From the NCBI GenBank assembly GCA_017404125.1, contig JAFRCZ010000212.1, positions 1-6,364 on the forward strand: a stretch of DNA of 6,364 nt, read 5' to 3'. The translations under genes were made by a program, and so were the position numbers. Positions 1 to 5,700 of the stretch are shown one piece after another (position 1 is the stretch's first letter; each line of letters starts with the position of its first letter). This DNA comes from Methanobrevibacter sp. (GTDB lineage Archaea; Methanobacteriota; Methanobacteria; Methanobacteriales; Methanobacteriaceae). Below the pieces are notes generated by a model. That model was not told the DNA's origin, ran no database searches, and saw nothing but the letters and a program-made list of their open reading frames with translations.

Positions 1-8
1 CACCTAAT

Positions 9-860
9 CTAGTTATTTGCCTCTCCAGGGTCAAGCAAGCGTTTTAAATTGTCTCCAATGATATCGAACAGCAATACAACGATGAGCAATGCAAGACCTG
101 GGAAGAATGCTAGCCACCAAGCGCCCATTGCAAGATATGACATTGATTCAGATAGGATAATACCAATAGCTGGCTCGTGTGGTGACAAACCAAATCCTAA
201 GAATGTAATACTTGCTTCGTGCATAATTGCATGAGGGAATACGAGCAAGGTTCCTACAAATATTTGAGATATGACCAAAGGTAAGATATGCTCTTTTGCA
301 ATCCATAATTTGCTTCTTCCTAATCTATTGGATAAAGCCACATACTCTGATGTATTAATCTGCAATACTTCAGCCCTAAGAACCCTGGTTAAGTTTACCC
401 AGTGGGAGAATGCCACTGCCATAATTACACCGAAAGCACCTTTACCTAATGCAATGGATATCATCATAAGCAATAATATATGAGGTATTGATGCGAACAA
501 GTCAATCAACCAGGATACACATTCATCAAACCATCTGTTAACACTTGCAACAAATGCCAATATTGTAGCGATTATGCTGGAAATGACTGATGCTCCTATA
601 CCAATGACAATACTTAAGCTTAAACCTTTTATTGTACGGATAAACATATCCCTACCCATCCAGTCAGTACCGAAAGGATGAGAAAATGAAGGAGCCTGCA
701 TTTTTATTGCAAAGTCAGTAGGCAAGTTAGCATCAATCATCCATCCTGAAATGAAAATGACCAATAAGACCAATCCAGTAAGGCCAATTGTGAGAAGTGT
801 TTTTTGCCTTAAGTTCAATGAACTGAATAAACCTCTATTATACCATGGCATCTCATTCAT
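9..860 (-). CDS. nikC: Nickel/peptide-type ABC transporter permease, NikC/DppC/OppC family
   Basis: Second membrane subunit of an Opp/Nik-type importer; it would pair with the upstream permease to form the channel for a metal, metal-chelate or peptide. With the ATG start at 860 it has 283 residues, normal for the family. An N-terminal membrane helix (about 21-40) is followed by the family hallmark HPFGTDWMGRD (about 61-71), then a five-helix permease core. The EAA-loop that contacts the ATPase is EYVALSNRLGRSKLW (about 172-186). The C-terminal block EASITFLGFGLSP ... FPGLALL ... GDNLKRLLDP is also characteristic. A GTG at 869 gives a start three codons longer, but GAGGTGA at 866-872 lies exactly 5 nt before the ATG at 860 and would be consumed by the GTG start. 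The gene overlaps the stop of the upstream permease by 8 bp (ATGAATGA), indicating translational coupling. The family is clear. The symbol is by family only, and the substrate (nickel, metallophore or peptide) is inferred from context. Confidence 0.9.
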   Translation of the reverse strand: MNEMPWYNRGLFSSLNLRQKTLLTIGLTGLVLLVIFISGWMIDANLPTDFAIKMQAPSFSHPFGTDWMGRDMFIRTIKGLSLSIVIGIGASVISSIIATILAFVASVNRWFDECVSWLIDLFASIPHILLLMMISIALGKGAFGVIMAVAFSHWVNLTRVLRAEVLQINTSEYVALSNRLGRSKLWIAKEHILPLVISQIFVGTLLVFPHAIMHEASITFLGFGLSPHEPAIGIILSESMSYLAMGAWWLAFFPGLALLIVVLLFDIIGDNLKRLLDPGEANN

Positions 861-1848
861 CGTCCTCACCTCTTAACCTTGGGTCTACATATTTATAGAT
901 TATATCTGCAATGAGGTTTCCAGTGAATACAAAAATTGCACTTATGATCACTATACCCAATAATAATGGAACGTCAGATCTTAAACCTGCAGCAACAGTT
1001 GCCTGACCGATACCTGGGTATGCAAATACCTGTTCTACAAGAATTGTTCCACCAAACAATTCATTGAATGACAAGAATTGTATGGAAATTGCAGGAAGCA
1101 ATATGTTTCTTATTCCATGGTTTTTGATTATTCCCCAAAAGCTTTCGCCTCTAGCTTGTGCAAAGAGGAAATAATCGCTTTTCTTAACTTGAATAAGCTT
1201 GTCTCTTGTATACATTGTCAAAGAAGCAATACCTACAATACTCAAAGTGACTGCAGGCAATATCAATCTGTATAGCCATTGCCAGAAAGTTACAGTATCA
1301 GACAACTGGCCTATAGGTACAGAAAGCCCAATTGGGAACCAGCCTAAATATACAGAAAATACCATTAGTATTACTAAACCTATCCAGAAGGTAGGGGAAG
1401 ACTGCAAGATGTAACTGTAGGTTTTAATTGCTTTGTCAATCCAAGTACCTTCCTTTGCACCTGCAAGCACACCTAATCCAAAACCTACAATTCCTGAAAT
1501 TACCCATGAAACAAGCATAAGAGTAAGTGAAGCGGTGAATTTCTGCACAATCACTTCAGTTACAGGCACCCTATAGATTAATGAAAATCCCATGCTTCCG
1601 GTTGCTAAAGTTGAAAGCCAACCTAAAACTCTTTCACCTAAAGACAAATTAGTTCCCCAATATTCTCCCATGATAGCCAATTGCTCTTGGCTTACAATTC
1701 TTTGGCCAAGATAAGCCCTTACAGGATCAATAGGGGATAATTGTATCATTATAAAACTGATTGCAGCTATTACGATTAACAAGATCAGTAACCGCACAGC
1801 CTTTAATCCTAAAAATTTAGCTAATTTTTTGCTATTAATTTCAATCAA
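853..1848 (-). CDS. nikB: Nickel/peptide-type ABC transporter permease, NikB/DppB/OppB family
   Basis: First membrane subunit of the importer, 331 residues, normal length. A membrane helix at about 18-37 is followed by QLSPIDPVRAYLG, the conserved start of the periplasm-side domain of DppB/NikB proteins. Further helices lie at about 108-130, 146-170, 195-213, 255-275 and 295-317. The EAA-loop is SDYFLFAQARGESFWGIIKNHGIRNILLP (split here as SDYFLFAQARG, about 224-234, and IIKNHGIRNILLP, about 240-252). VEQVFAYPGIGQ (271-282) and the C-terminal DPRLRG (322-327) are also diagnostic. The start is unsure: the best in-frame codon is TTG at 1848, there is no ATG between the upstream stop at 1888-1890 and the first helix, and no good ribosome binding site precedes it. 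A GTG 17 codons further in is an alternative but would remove the charged N-terminus. The stop overlaps the next permease. A 258-bp AT-rich spacer separates it from the broken receptor gene. Confidence 0.9.
   Translation of the reverse strand: MIEINSKKLAKFLGLKAVRLLILLIVIAAISFIMIQLSPIDPVRAYLGQRIVSQEQLAIMGEYWGTNLSLGERVLGWLSTLATGSMGFSLIYRVPVTEVIVQKFTASLTLMLVSWVISGIVGFGLGVLAGAKEGTWIDKAIKTYSYILQSSPTFWIGLVILMVFSVYLGWFPIGLSVPIGQLSDTVTFWQWLYRLILPAVTLSIVGIASLTMYTRDKLIQVKKSDYFLFAQARGESFWGIIKNHGIRNILLPAISIQFLSFNELFGGTILVEQVFAYPGIGQATVAAGLRSDVPLLLGIVIISAIFVFTGNLIADIIYKYVDPRLRGEDDE
866..872 (-). promoter_or_regulatory. Ribosome binding site that decides the NikC-like start
   Basis: The minus strand reads GAGGTGA, a perfect match to the complement of the archaeal 16S rRNA 3' end. 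It is 5 nt from the ATG at 858-860 and inside the last codons of the upstream permease. It overlaps the alternative GTG at 867-869, so that GTG is unlikely to be the real start. Confidence 0.7.
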
Positions 1849-1885
1849 CTCGCGAATAAATTTATTTAAAATAAGAATAAAAATT

Positions 1886-1895
1886 TTTTATAAAA
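1886..1895 (-). promoter_or_regulatory. Possible TATA box for the permease genes
   Basis: The self-complementary 10-mer TTTTATAAAA lies about 40 bp before the TTG start at 1848. Archaeal transcription begins about 25 bp downstream of the TATA centre, which would give a leader of roughly 15-20 nt and explain the lack of a ribosome binding site. In such AT-rich DNA TATA-like words occur by chance, so this is tentative. If real, the permeases can be transcribed independently of the receptor gene. Confidence 0.35.
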
Positions 1896-1980
1896 CTAAT
1901 TAAAAAAATTCTTTAAATAATTCTTTAAAAAGCGTATGAAAACTTATTAGATTATTTAAAAAATTATTTAAAAAATCTTT

Positions 1981-2045
1981 AAAAAACCTTAAGAAACATT
2001 AAAAAAATCTTTAAAAAATTATTTAAAAAATGATTTATTAAAAAA
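1981..2045 (-). terminator. Oligo-T termination region after the receptor gene
   Basis: Read on the minus strand, five T-runs of six or seven (at 2040-2045, 2025-2030, 2013-2018, 2001-2007 and 1981-1986) follow the receptor stop at 2108-2110. Archaeal RNA polymerase terminates at such oligo-T tracts without needing a hairpin. They would let the receptor mRNA end separately, with partial read-through to the permeases. The position is inferred from sequence only. Confidence 0.45.
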
Positions 2046-2088
2046 TAAACCATTTTTAATTTAAATAATTTTTATATGCAATTGCACT

Positions 2089-2114
2089 TGCATAAATAAT
2101 TAAATATTTATGCA
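2089..2114 (-). promoter_or_regulatory. Hairpin covering the receptor stop codon, overlapping a second alternative hairpin
   Basis: TGCATAAATA (2089-2098) and TATTTATGCA (2105-2114) form a perfect 10-bp inverted repeat with a 6-nt loop. It spans the TAA stop at 2108-2110. A second inverted repeat, TATGCAA (2075-2081) and TTGCATA (2088-2094) with a 6-nt loop, shares bases 2089-2094 with it, so the two RNA stems cannot form together. The likely role is 3'-end protection of the receptor mRNA or control of read-through to the permeases; an operator function is also possible. Confidence 0.45.
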
Positions 2115-3730
2115 GTTTCAGTTGCATTTATACGTTTCCAATCGTAGATGTTACCCCAAATGTCTCCACCGTGTGGGTAGATGAGGTGAGTGCTGTTGGA
2201 AATGTCTAAGTCATCACTTACAAAGTAAGTGTAGTCCATAGTACCAATCCATATGAATGAATTGTGGCTAAGAGCTTGTTTTGCAGCTTGAGACCAAGTA
2301 CCGTATGAAGCATCTGCAGGTGTAGCCATTGCTTTATCAATTAATGCATCTACAGCAGGGTCTTGAAGATTACCAGGGTTATCGTAACCTACACAAGCTA
2401 CTTCTGAATCATATTGATGTTCAAGTTCAAATGGGTCAGCGGAACCGAATCCCCATACAACAGATTGGCTGTATTTGTCAGGATCGATTTCGTCCCAACT
2501 TGCACCTTTTGGAGTGATTTCAATACCTAACTCTTTAGCTTGTTCTGCAAGAGTTACTGCAATTGCTTGTCTTTCAACAGCTGATGCTTTATAGTATACG
2601 GTAAATTCAGCTTTTTGACCATCTTTTTCTCTGATACCGTCACCATCAGTGTCTTTCCATCCAGCTTGTTCAAGAATTGCTTTTGCTTGGTCTACTTGAC
2701 CGTCTTTGTATCCAGCATCAAATGCCCATGGTAATTGGTTAGCTACACCAGTGTAGGAAACATTACCGTATCCGTTTAATGCACCATCCAATAATTCTTG
2801 TCTGTTGATACCAATAGCTAATGCTTGTCTAATAGCTGGGTCTCCGGTTACGTTGTTACCAATTGCAATACCGTCTTCACTGGTTTTTCCTTCATCCATT
2901 GTGGTTGGTAAGGAAATTCCACGTACATCAATGGAATCGAAGTATTCCATATGGTATCCCTCAACTTCTTCATCTGCATAGGATACTGCTACTTCAGCAA
3001 TGTCTACGTCTCCGTTTTTAACTGCTGCAAATGCTGCATCAGGGTCAAGGAAGAGGTTAGTGATTTTGTTGAAGTAAGGTTCTTCAACATAGTAGTCAGG
3101 GTTTTTCTCTTAGATGAATTGTTGACCTTTGTCCCATTGAGCTAATTTATATGGTCATGAACCAATTGGATTTTGACCGTATGAATTTTCATCATAACCT
3201 TCTTCAGGAACAATACCTACATCAGTTAATTTGTTAATGAAAGTGGAATCCGCTTTCTCGAGAGTGAAAGTTACTTTATCACCATCGGCTTTTGCTTCTT
3301 TCATTGAACTTAAGTCTGCACCTTCCCCTAATTCTTTTGCTTTATTGTATGAAAATGCTACATCTTTAGCGGTTAATTGGGAACCATCTGTGAATTTTAC
3401 ATCATCACGAATGGTTACAGTGTATGTTTTCAAATCACTGGATATTTCATAATCAGTTGCCAGATCATTTACAAATTCATTGTCTGCATTTCTCTTCAGA
3501 ATAGTACTTTGAATTAATGGCTCTGTACCAGAATCGTGGTATCCCCAACCATGCATTGGGTCAAAACCGAACTCCGGTTCTTCACCGTGAGCTGCAACAC
3601 AGGTGATTAACTCATCAGGAGCATGTTCAGAACCTCCTGTTAAAAAGTCAAACCATCCTGCAGAAGCAGAACCTACACTAACAATTGCTATTAGTGCAAT
3701 GACTGAAAAAACTAAAATCTTTCTATTCAT
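2108..3730 (-). pseudogene. Nickel/peptide-type ABC transporter substrate-binding protein (SBP_bac_5 family), interrupted by two in-frame stops
   Basis: This is the extracellular receptor that would deliver substrate to the two permeases downstream. One frame runs 540 codons, the usual length, but carries TGA at 3155-3157 (codon 192) and TAA at 3110-3112 (codon 207). Annotation programs may split it into 3155-3730 (191 aa) and 2108-2950 (280 aa from an internal ATG). The frame is kept throughout and both halves look well conserved. It starts with a signal peptide (MNRK then a hydrophobic stretch to about residue 20, SASAG cleavage-like site, no lipobox cysteine). Next come FDPMHGWGYHDSG (56-68), PLIQSTILKRN, the family signature VTIRDDVKFTDGSQLTAKDV (105-124), and later the SBP_bac_5 features GDPAIRQALAIGINRQEL and DTDGDGIREKDG. 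The first stop falls where relatives have Gly in G(S/T)GPYKL (GGA to TGA). The second falls before EKNPDYY, where Leu/Val or Glu is expected (TTA or GAA to TAA). The start at 3730 has GAGGT 5 nt upstream. A recent pseudogene or sequencing error are both possible. The NikA-like assignment is by family and neighbours; the substrate is not proven. Confidence 0.88.
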
Positions 3731-3774
3731 TCTATACCTCTATAAATTACTAAAATAAAAATAACATCCTCATC

Positions 3775-3814
3775 AGTATTACTATTTTTAACATAATTTG
3801 TAAAAAGTAATACT
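3775..3814. promoter_or_regulatory. Paired AGTA(A/T)TACT operator-like palindromes at the receptor promoter
   Basis: AGTATTACT (3775-3783) and AGTAATACT (3806-3814) are each perfect 4-bp-arm palindromes around one A/T. Their starts are 31 bp apart, about three helical turns. They flank the TATA-like element near 3783-3791, and the first lies between it and the expected transcription start near 3763. This is the geometry expected of a repressor. The regulator is unknown; a metal sensor such as NikR is a contextual guess only. Confidence 0.5.
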
Positions 3815-3880
3815 AATATTAAAAAAGATATTACAAATATAATTATGATTTTAAAGTATTTAAACTTAATACATTATTTT

Positions 3881-3969
3881 AAAAAAGTATTACTTTTTTG
3901 TAAAAAATAAGTAAAAAAGTAATAAAAAAAGTAATAAAAAATGCTTAAAAATTCAAAAAAAGTAATACA
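3881..3969. repeat. Upstream cluster of AGTA(A/T)TACT-related sites
   Basis: A 19-bp perfect palindrome (AAAAAAGTA, T, TACTTTTTT) lies at 3881-3899 and contains AGTATTACT. It is followed by AGTAATA at 3918-3924 and 3930-3936 and AGTAATACA at 3961-3969. Start-to-start steps of 31-32 bp recur (3886 to 3918, 3930 to 3961), matching the 31-bp step of the promoter pair. The A-rich background inflates partial matches, so only the 3881-3899 palindrome is strong alone. Confidence 0.45.
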
Positions 3970-4081
3970 AACAGGTTAAAACAAAAAATAGATGAAAAAA
4001 TAAATGAAAAACAGGAAAAACAACAAGAAAAAAACTAGAAACAAATAATAAAATAATATGAAAGAAAGTAATGTCAAAATT

Positions 4082-4120
4082 ATAAAATTTAAAAAAATAA
4101 AAAAGTTAAAAATTAAAAAA
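4082..4120 (-). terminator. Oligo-T terminator of the C_GCAxxG_C_C gene
   Basis: Directly after the TAA stop at 4121-4123 the minus strand carries successive T-runs of five to seven residues separated by short A-rich pieces. This is the usual form of an archaeal intrinsic terminator. It suggests that the small gene is not normally co-transcribed with the receptor gene. Confidence 0.5.
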
Positions 4121-4513
4121 TTATTCTTTTAAGTATTCACAGACCTTTTCACCTGCAAATACACACACTTCAACACATGGAGACTTGTCATCACCATCTT
4201 TTGAAATGTATCCGCATGTTACAGATTCATACTTGTCTTTGAATTCATTGAATAACTTTTTAGAAGCAGAAATAATTTGCTTTTCATCTGCACCTAAAAG
4301 GCCTAAAGCCATTACAGCACCGGTTACAGCACCACAGGTTCCTTCAGAGAAAGTTCCTCCGATACCTCCTGAGAATCCTTTTGCAAGAAGAGCCAATTCT
4401 TCAGTAGGCATACCTGCAACATCACAAATTCCCATAAGAGTAGCTTGTGAACAGCTGTAATCTTTTCTGTATTCTGCAATTTTTTCCTTAACCAATTCTG
4501 AATCTAAGTCCAT
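4121..4513 (-). CDS. C_GCAxxG_C_C family cysteine-rich protein
   Basis: A 130-residue soluble protein of the C_GCAxxG_C_C family, whose members keep spaced cysteines presumed to bind a metal or act in redox chemistry; the biochemical role is not established. Seven cysteines are visible: C21 (SCSQA), C30, C60 (GTCGAVTG, the core G-x-C-G-A-x-x-G motif at 58-65), C100, C113 and C117 (CVEVC) and C125. A glycine-rich segment GFSGGIGGTFSEG (46-58) precedes the core. There is no signal peptide or membrane helix, so it should be cytoplasmic. The ATG at 4513 follows GAGGGAT by 4 nt, supporting the start. It sits between the synthase and receptor genes, with its own T-tract terminator and a roughly 210-bp upstream spacer, so it is probably a separate transcript. 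Its presence in a metal-uptake neighbourhood makes metal handling plausible, but proximity is the only evidence. Confidence 0.88.
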   Translation of the reverse strand: MDLDSELVKEKIAEYRKDYSCSQATLMGICDVAGMPTEELALLAKGFSGGIGGTFSEGTCGAVTGAVMALGLLGADEKQIISASKKLFNEFKDKYESVTCGYISKDGDDKSPCVEVCVFAGEKVCEYLKE

Positions 4514-4611
4514 AACAATCCCTCATAGTTAAATCAATTTTAAATTATTAAATCAAACCAAAATCAATTTGAATAATTTTAAAACATTGTTATAATTGAA
4601 TATTATTTTTA

Positions 4612-4630
4612 ATATTTATAAATCTTTATA
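4612..4630 (-). promoter_or_regulatory. Possible promoter of the C_GCAxxG_C_C gene
   Basis: The minus strand holds ATTTATAAATATT-type and TTTATAAAG TATA-like elements about 100-115 bp before the ATG at 4513. Initiation about 25 bp downstream would leave a leader of roughly 80 nt. The composition is so AT-rich that the exact box cannot be chosen from sequence. Confidence 0.25.
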
Positions 4631-4650
4631 AAATAAGTCATAGGCAGTAT

Positions 4651-4725
4651 AAAAAAAAATAGTAGATTAAAATAATAAATATATGAAGATGAAAAAAGAG
4701 TAAAGAAAAATTAGAGAAATTCTAA
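4651..4725 (-). terminator. Termination region after the nicotianamine-synthase-like gene
   Basis: On the minus strand a weak 5-bp stem (TTAGA at 4711-4715 with TCTAA at 4721-4725, overlapping the stop codon) is followed by T5 (4706-4710), T6 (4692-4697) and T9 (4651-4659). The stem is weak, but the repeated T-runs, especially the T9, fit archaeal termination. Confidence 0.45.
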
Positions 4726-5543
4726 CTTATTTTCCTAATTAAAACAGAAGTATTGTTTGTTTTTCCTCTTGGAAGCAACATGACTTCCTGATGAAATCCT
4801 CTTGTATCCTTTTCAGTTACTGGAGCATAAAGAATAGCTCTCATACCACTATAGGTTCTGTAAAGTATAGGAGTCTTTTCATCAACCACTTCCCAAACGT
4901 TAGCAAACACTCGATCTTTAGGTTCCGCAAATGCTGCAATCATTAGGATGTCATAATCCAAGTCTGCAATTGTCTTTTCATCTCCTGTAATGATTTCAAT
5001 GCCATCATCAAGCTCTAGTCTTTTTAAAACCTTTCTTGATAAATCTGCAACTTCTTCAAACTGTTCGATACCTATACATTTGCAGCCAGTAACCATACGG
5101 AACATGATTAAAGTCAATGGAAGTGGACCGCTTCCTAAAAATACAAATGTCTTGTTTTCATTAAATTTAGCCAATTGCCTTTCATTGTCTATAAGCCCAA
5201 TATATCTGTCATAGAAATGAAACGAATCAAGAACAGCTTTAGGATTATCTGATTCCAATATTTTCAATGCATTTTCCTTCTCTAGTCTTGCACCAATATA
5301 AACATAAAACTTACGAATCAACTGCAAAGCCTTATTCATTTTTTCATCATCAAGAATGTGTTTTGCTGAATCAAAATCTATTTCCTTATCGTGAGCGATT
5401 ACTTCAATTTCATCTAAAACTTTGGTAATCTCCTCAATATCTGTATCGTCAAGAGCGAAAATACCTTCATTATCCAAATCGCCAAAACTTGAAAGCTTAT
5501 TTGCAATCTCTTCTATCTTTCCCCAGTATTTATAGCAACTCAT
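4722..5543 (-). CDS. nas: Nicotianamine synthase-like protein (archaeal NAS)
   Basis: A SAM-dependent aminobutyrate transferase of the nicotianamine synthase family, 273 residues, like the characterised Methanothermobacter enzyme, which makes a nicotianamine-like molecule (thermonicotianamine). The N-terminal helical domain spans about 1-125. A Rossmann domain follows with the SAM loop FLGSGPLPLT (135-144), matching the plant FVGSGPLPLTS motif. CIGIEQ (156-161) has the acidic residue for the SAM ribose, ITGD (185-188) follows, and AAFAEPKDRVF (203-213) is next. RTYSGMRAILYAPV (229-242) is the counterpart of plant RSAHGARAFLYPVV. SFHFYDRYIGLIDNE (107-121) resembles the plant FPYYDNYLKL segment that carries a catalytic tyrosine. 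A glutamate such as E88 or E90 is a candidate for the catalytic acid. No membrane segment is seen, so the product is made in the cytoplasm. GTGGTGA lies 4 nt before the ATG at 5543. A large dyad covers the probable promoter. Neighbouring importer genes suggest a chelator for nickel or another metal. The family is sure; the exact product is not. Confidence 0.9.
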   Translation of the reverse strand: MSCYKYWGKIEEIANKLSSFGDLDNEGIFALDDTDIEEITKVLDEIEVIAHDKEIDFDSAKHILDDEKMNKALQLIRKFYVYIGARLEKENALKILESDNPKAVLDSFHFYDRYIGLIDNERQLAKFNENKTFVFLGSGPLPLTLIMFRMVTGCKCIGIEQFEEVADLSRKVLKRLELDDGIEIITGDEKTIADLDYDILMIAAFAEPKDRVFANVWEVVDEKTPILYRTYSGMRAILYAPVTEKDTRGFHQEVMLLPRGKTNNTSVLIRKIS

Positions 5544-5593
5544 ATTTTCACCACAAAAATTATAAAAAATATTCTAATTATGATAATTTATTT

Positions 5594-5619
5594 AAGTTTA
5601 TATTAAATAATATAAACTT
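5594..5619. promoter_or_regulatory. 26-bp operator-like dyad over the probable TATA box of the NAS-like gene
   Basis: AAGTTTATATTA (5594-5605) and TAATATAAACTT (5608-5619) are perfect 12-bp inverted arms separated by AA. On the minus strand the dyad contains a TATA-like TTTATATTA about 70 bp before the ATG, which would place transcription start near 5589 and give a leader of about 45 nt. A repressor bound here would block TATA-binding protein. Each arm also reads as a TATA box, so bidirectional basal promoter sequence is an alternative. Confidence 0.5.
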
Positions 5620-5700
5620 TAATTTAATAAATGTTTTGTATTTATAATAATATAAATTTAAAATTACTTTTATTAAAATTAATTTAATTTTTTTACTAAT

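Larger units (their letters stand above)
1849..2107. other. AT-rich spacer between receptor and permease genes, with phased A-tracts and an exact direct repeat
   Basis: I see no gene in this spacer, which is unusually long for the inside of an ABC importer operon. Runs of six or seven A on the plus strand are centred near 1960.5, 1972.5, 1983.5, 2004, 2015.5 and 2027.5. That is close to one helical turn apart (mean 11.2 bp, counting the 1983.5 to 2004 step as two turns). A 22-bp exact direct repeat, two TTTAAAAAAT units separated by TA, occurs at 1955-1976 and 2010-2031. On the transcribed (minus) strand the same runs are U-tracts, which in archaea can end transcription. The hairpins near 2075-2114 and the TATA-like box at 1886-1895 flank this stretch. 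Confidence 0.6.
3731..4120. other. 390-bp regulatory spacer before the receptor gene
   Basis: No gene is visible. The receptor-proximal part (3731-3900) holds the ribosome binding site (GAGGT on minus at 3736-3740), a TATA-like TTAAAAATA on minus near 3783-3791 and several AGTA(A/T)TACT palindromes. From about 3895 to 4120 the plus strand is strikingly A-rich and poor in C and T. It includes three copies of AAAAAAGTAATA (3913-3924, 3925-3936, 3956-3967). The last 40 bp serve as the T-tract terminator of the neighbouring C_GCAxxG_C_C gene. Confidence 0.6.

Noticed and set aside
858..869. GTG start at 869 for the NikC-like permease
   Set aside because: The GTG lies inside the GAGGTGA ribosome binding site itself, while the ATG at 860 is ideally spaced from it.
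49..1414. Plus-strand open frames of 60-75 codons over the permease genes, and similar ones over the receptor, C_GCAxxG_C_C and NAS-like genes
   Set aside because: They run antisense to strongly conserved genes, show no family motifs and have no consistent ribosome binding sites.
1849..2107. Repeated AT-rich words as a CRISPR array or origin
   Set aside because: The units are low-complexity A-tracts without unique spacers of constant length. No Cdc6/Orc1 gene or origin-recognition-type motif accompanies them.
2108..2950. C-terminal receptor fragment as an independent gene
   Set aside because: It lacks a signal peptide and the first lobe of the binding protein, and its frame continues unbroken in sense upstream to the TAA at 3110-3112. 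A weak GAGG before the ATG at 2950 could allow re-initiation, but the product would not be a functional receptor.
3155..3157. TGA at codon 192 read as glycine or selenocysteine (recoding)
   Set aside because: A UGA-to-glycine code is known in some candidate phyla, but the NikB-like gene in this window ends with TGA inside a coupled overlap. The second interruption is TAA, and no selenocysteine insertion structure is evident. Point mutation or sequence error is simpler.
4722..5543. NAS-like gene as a generic SAM methyltransferase
   Set aside because: The GSGPLPLT loop, the RTYSGMRAILY block and the N-terminal helical domain with the FHFYDRY segment together match nicotianamine synthases rather than ordinary class I methyltransferases.
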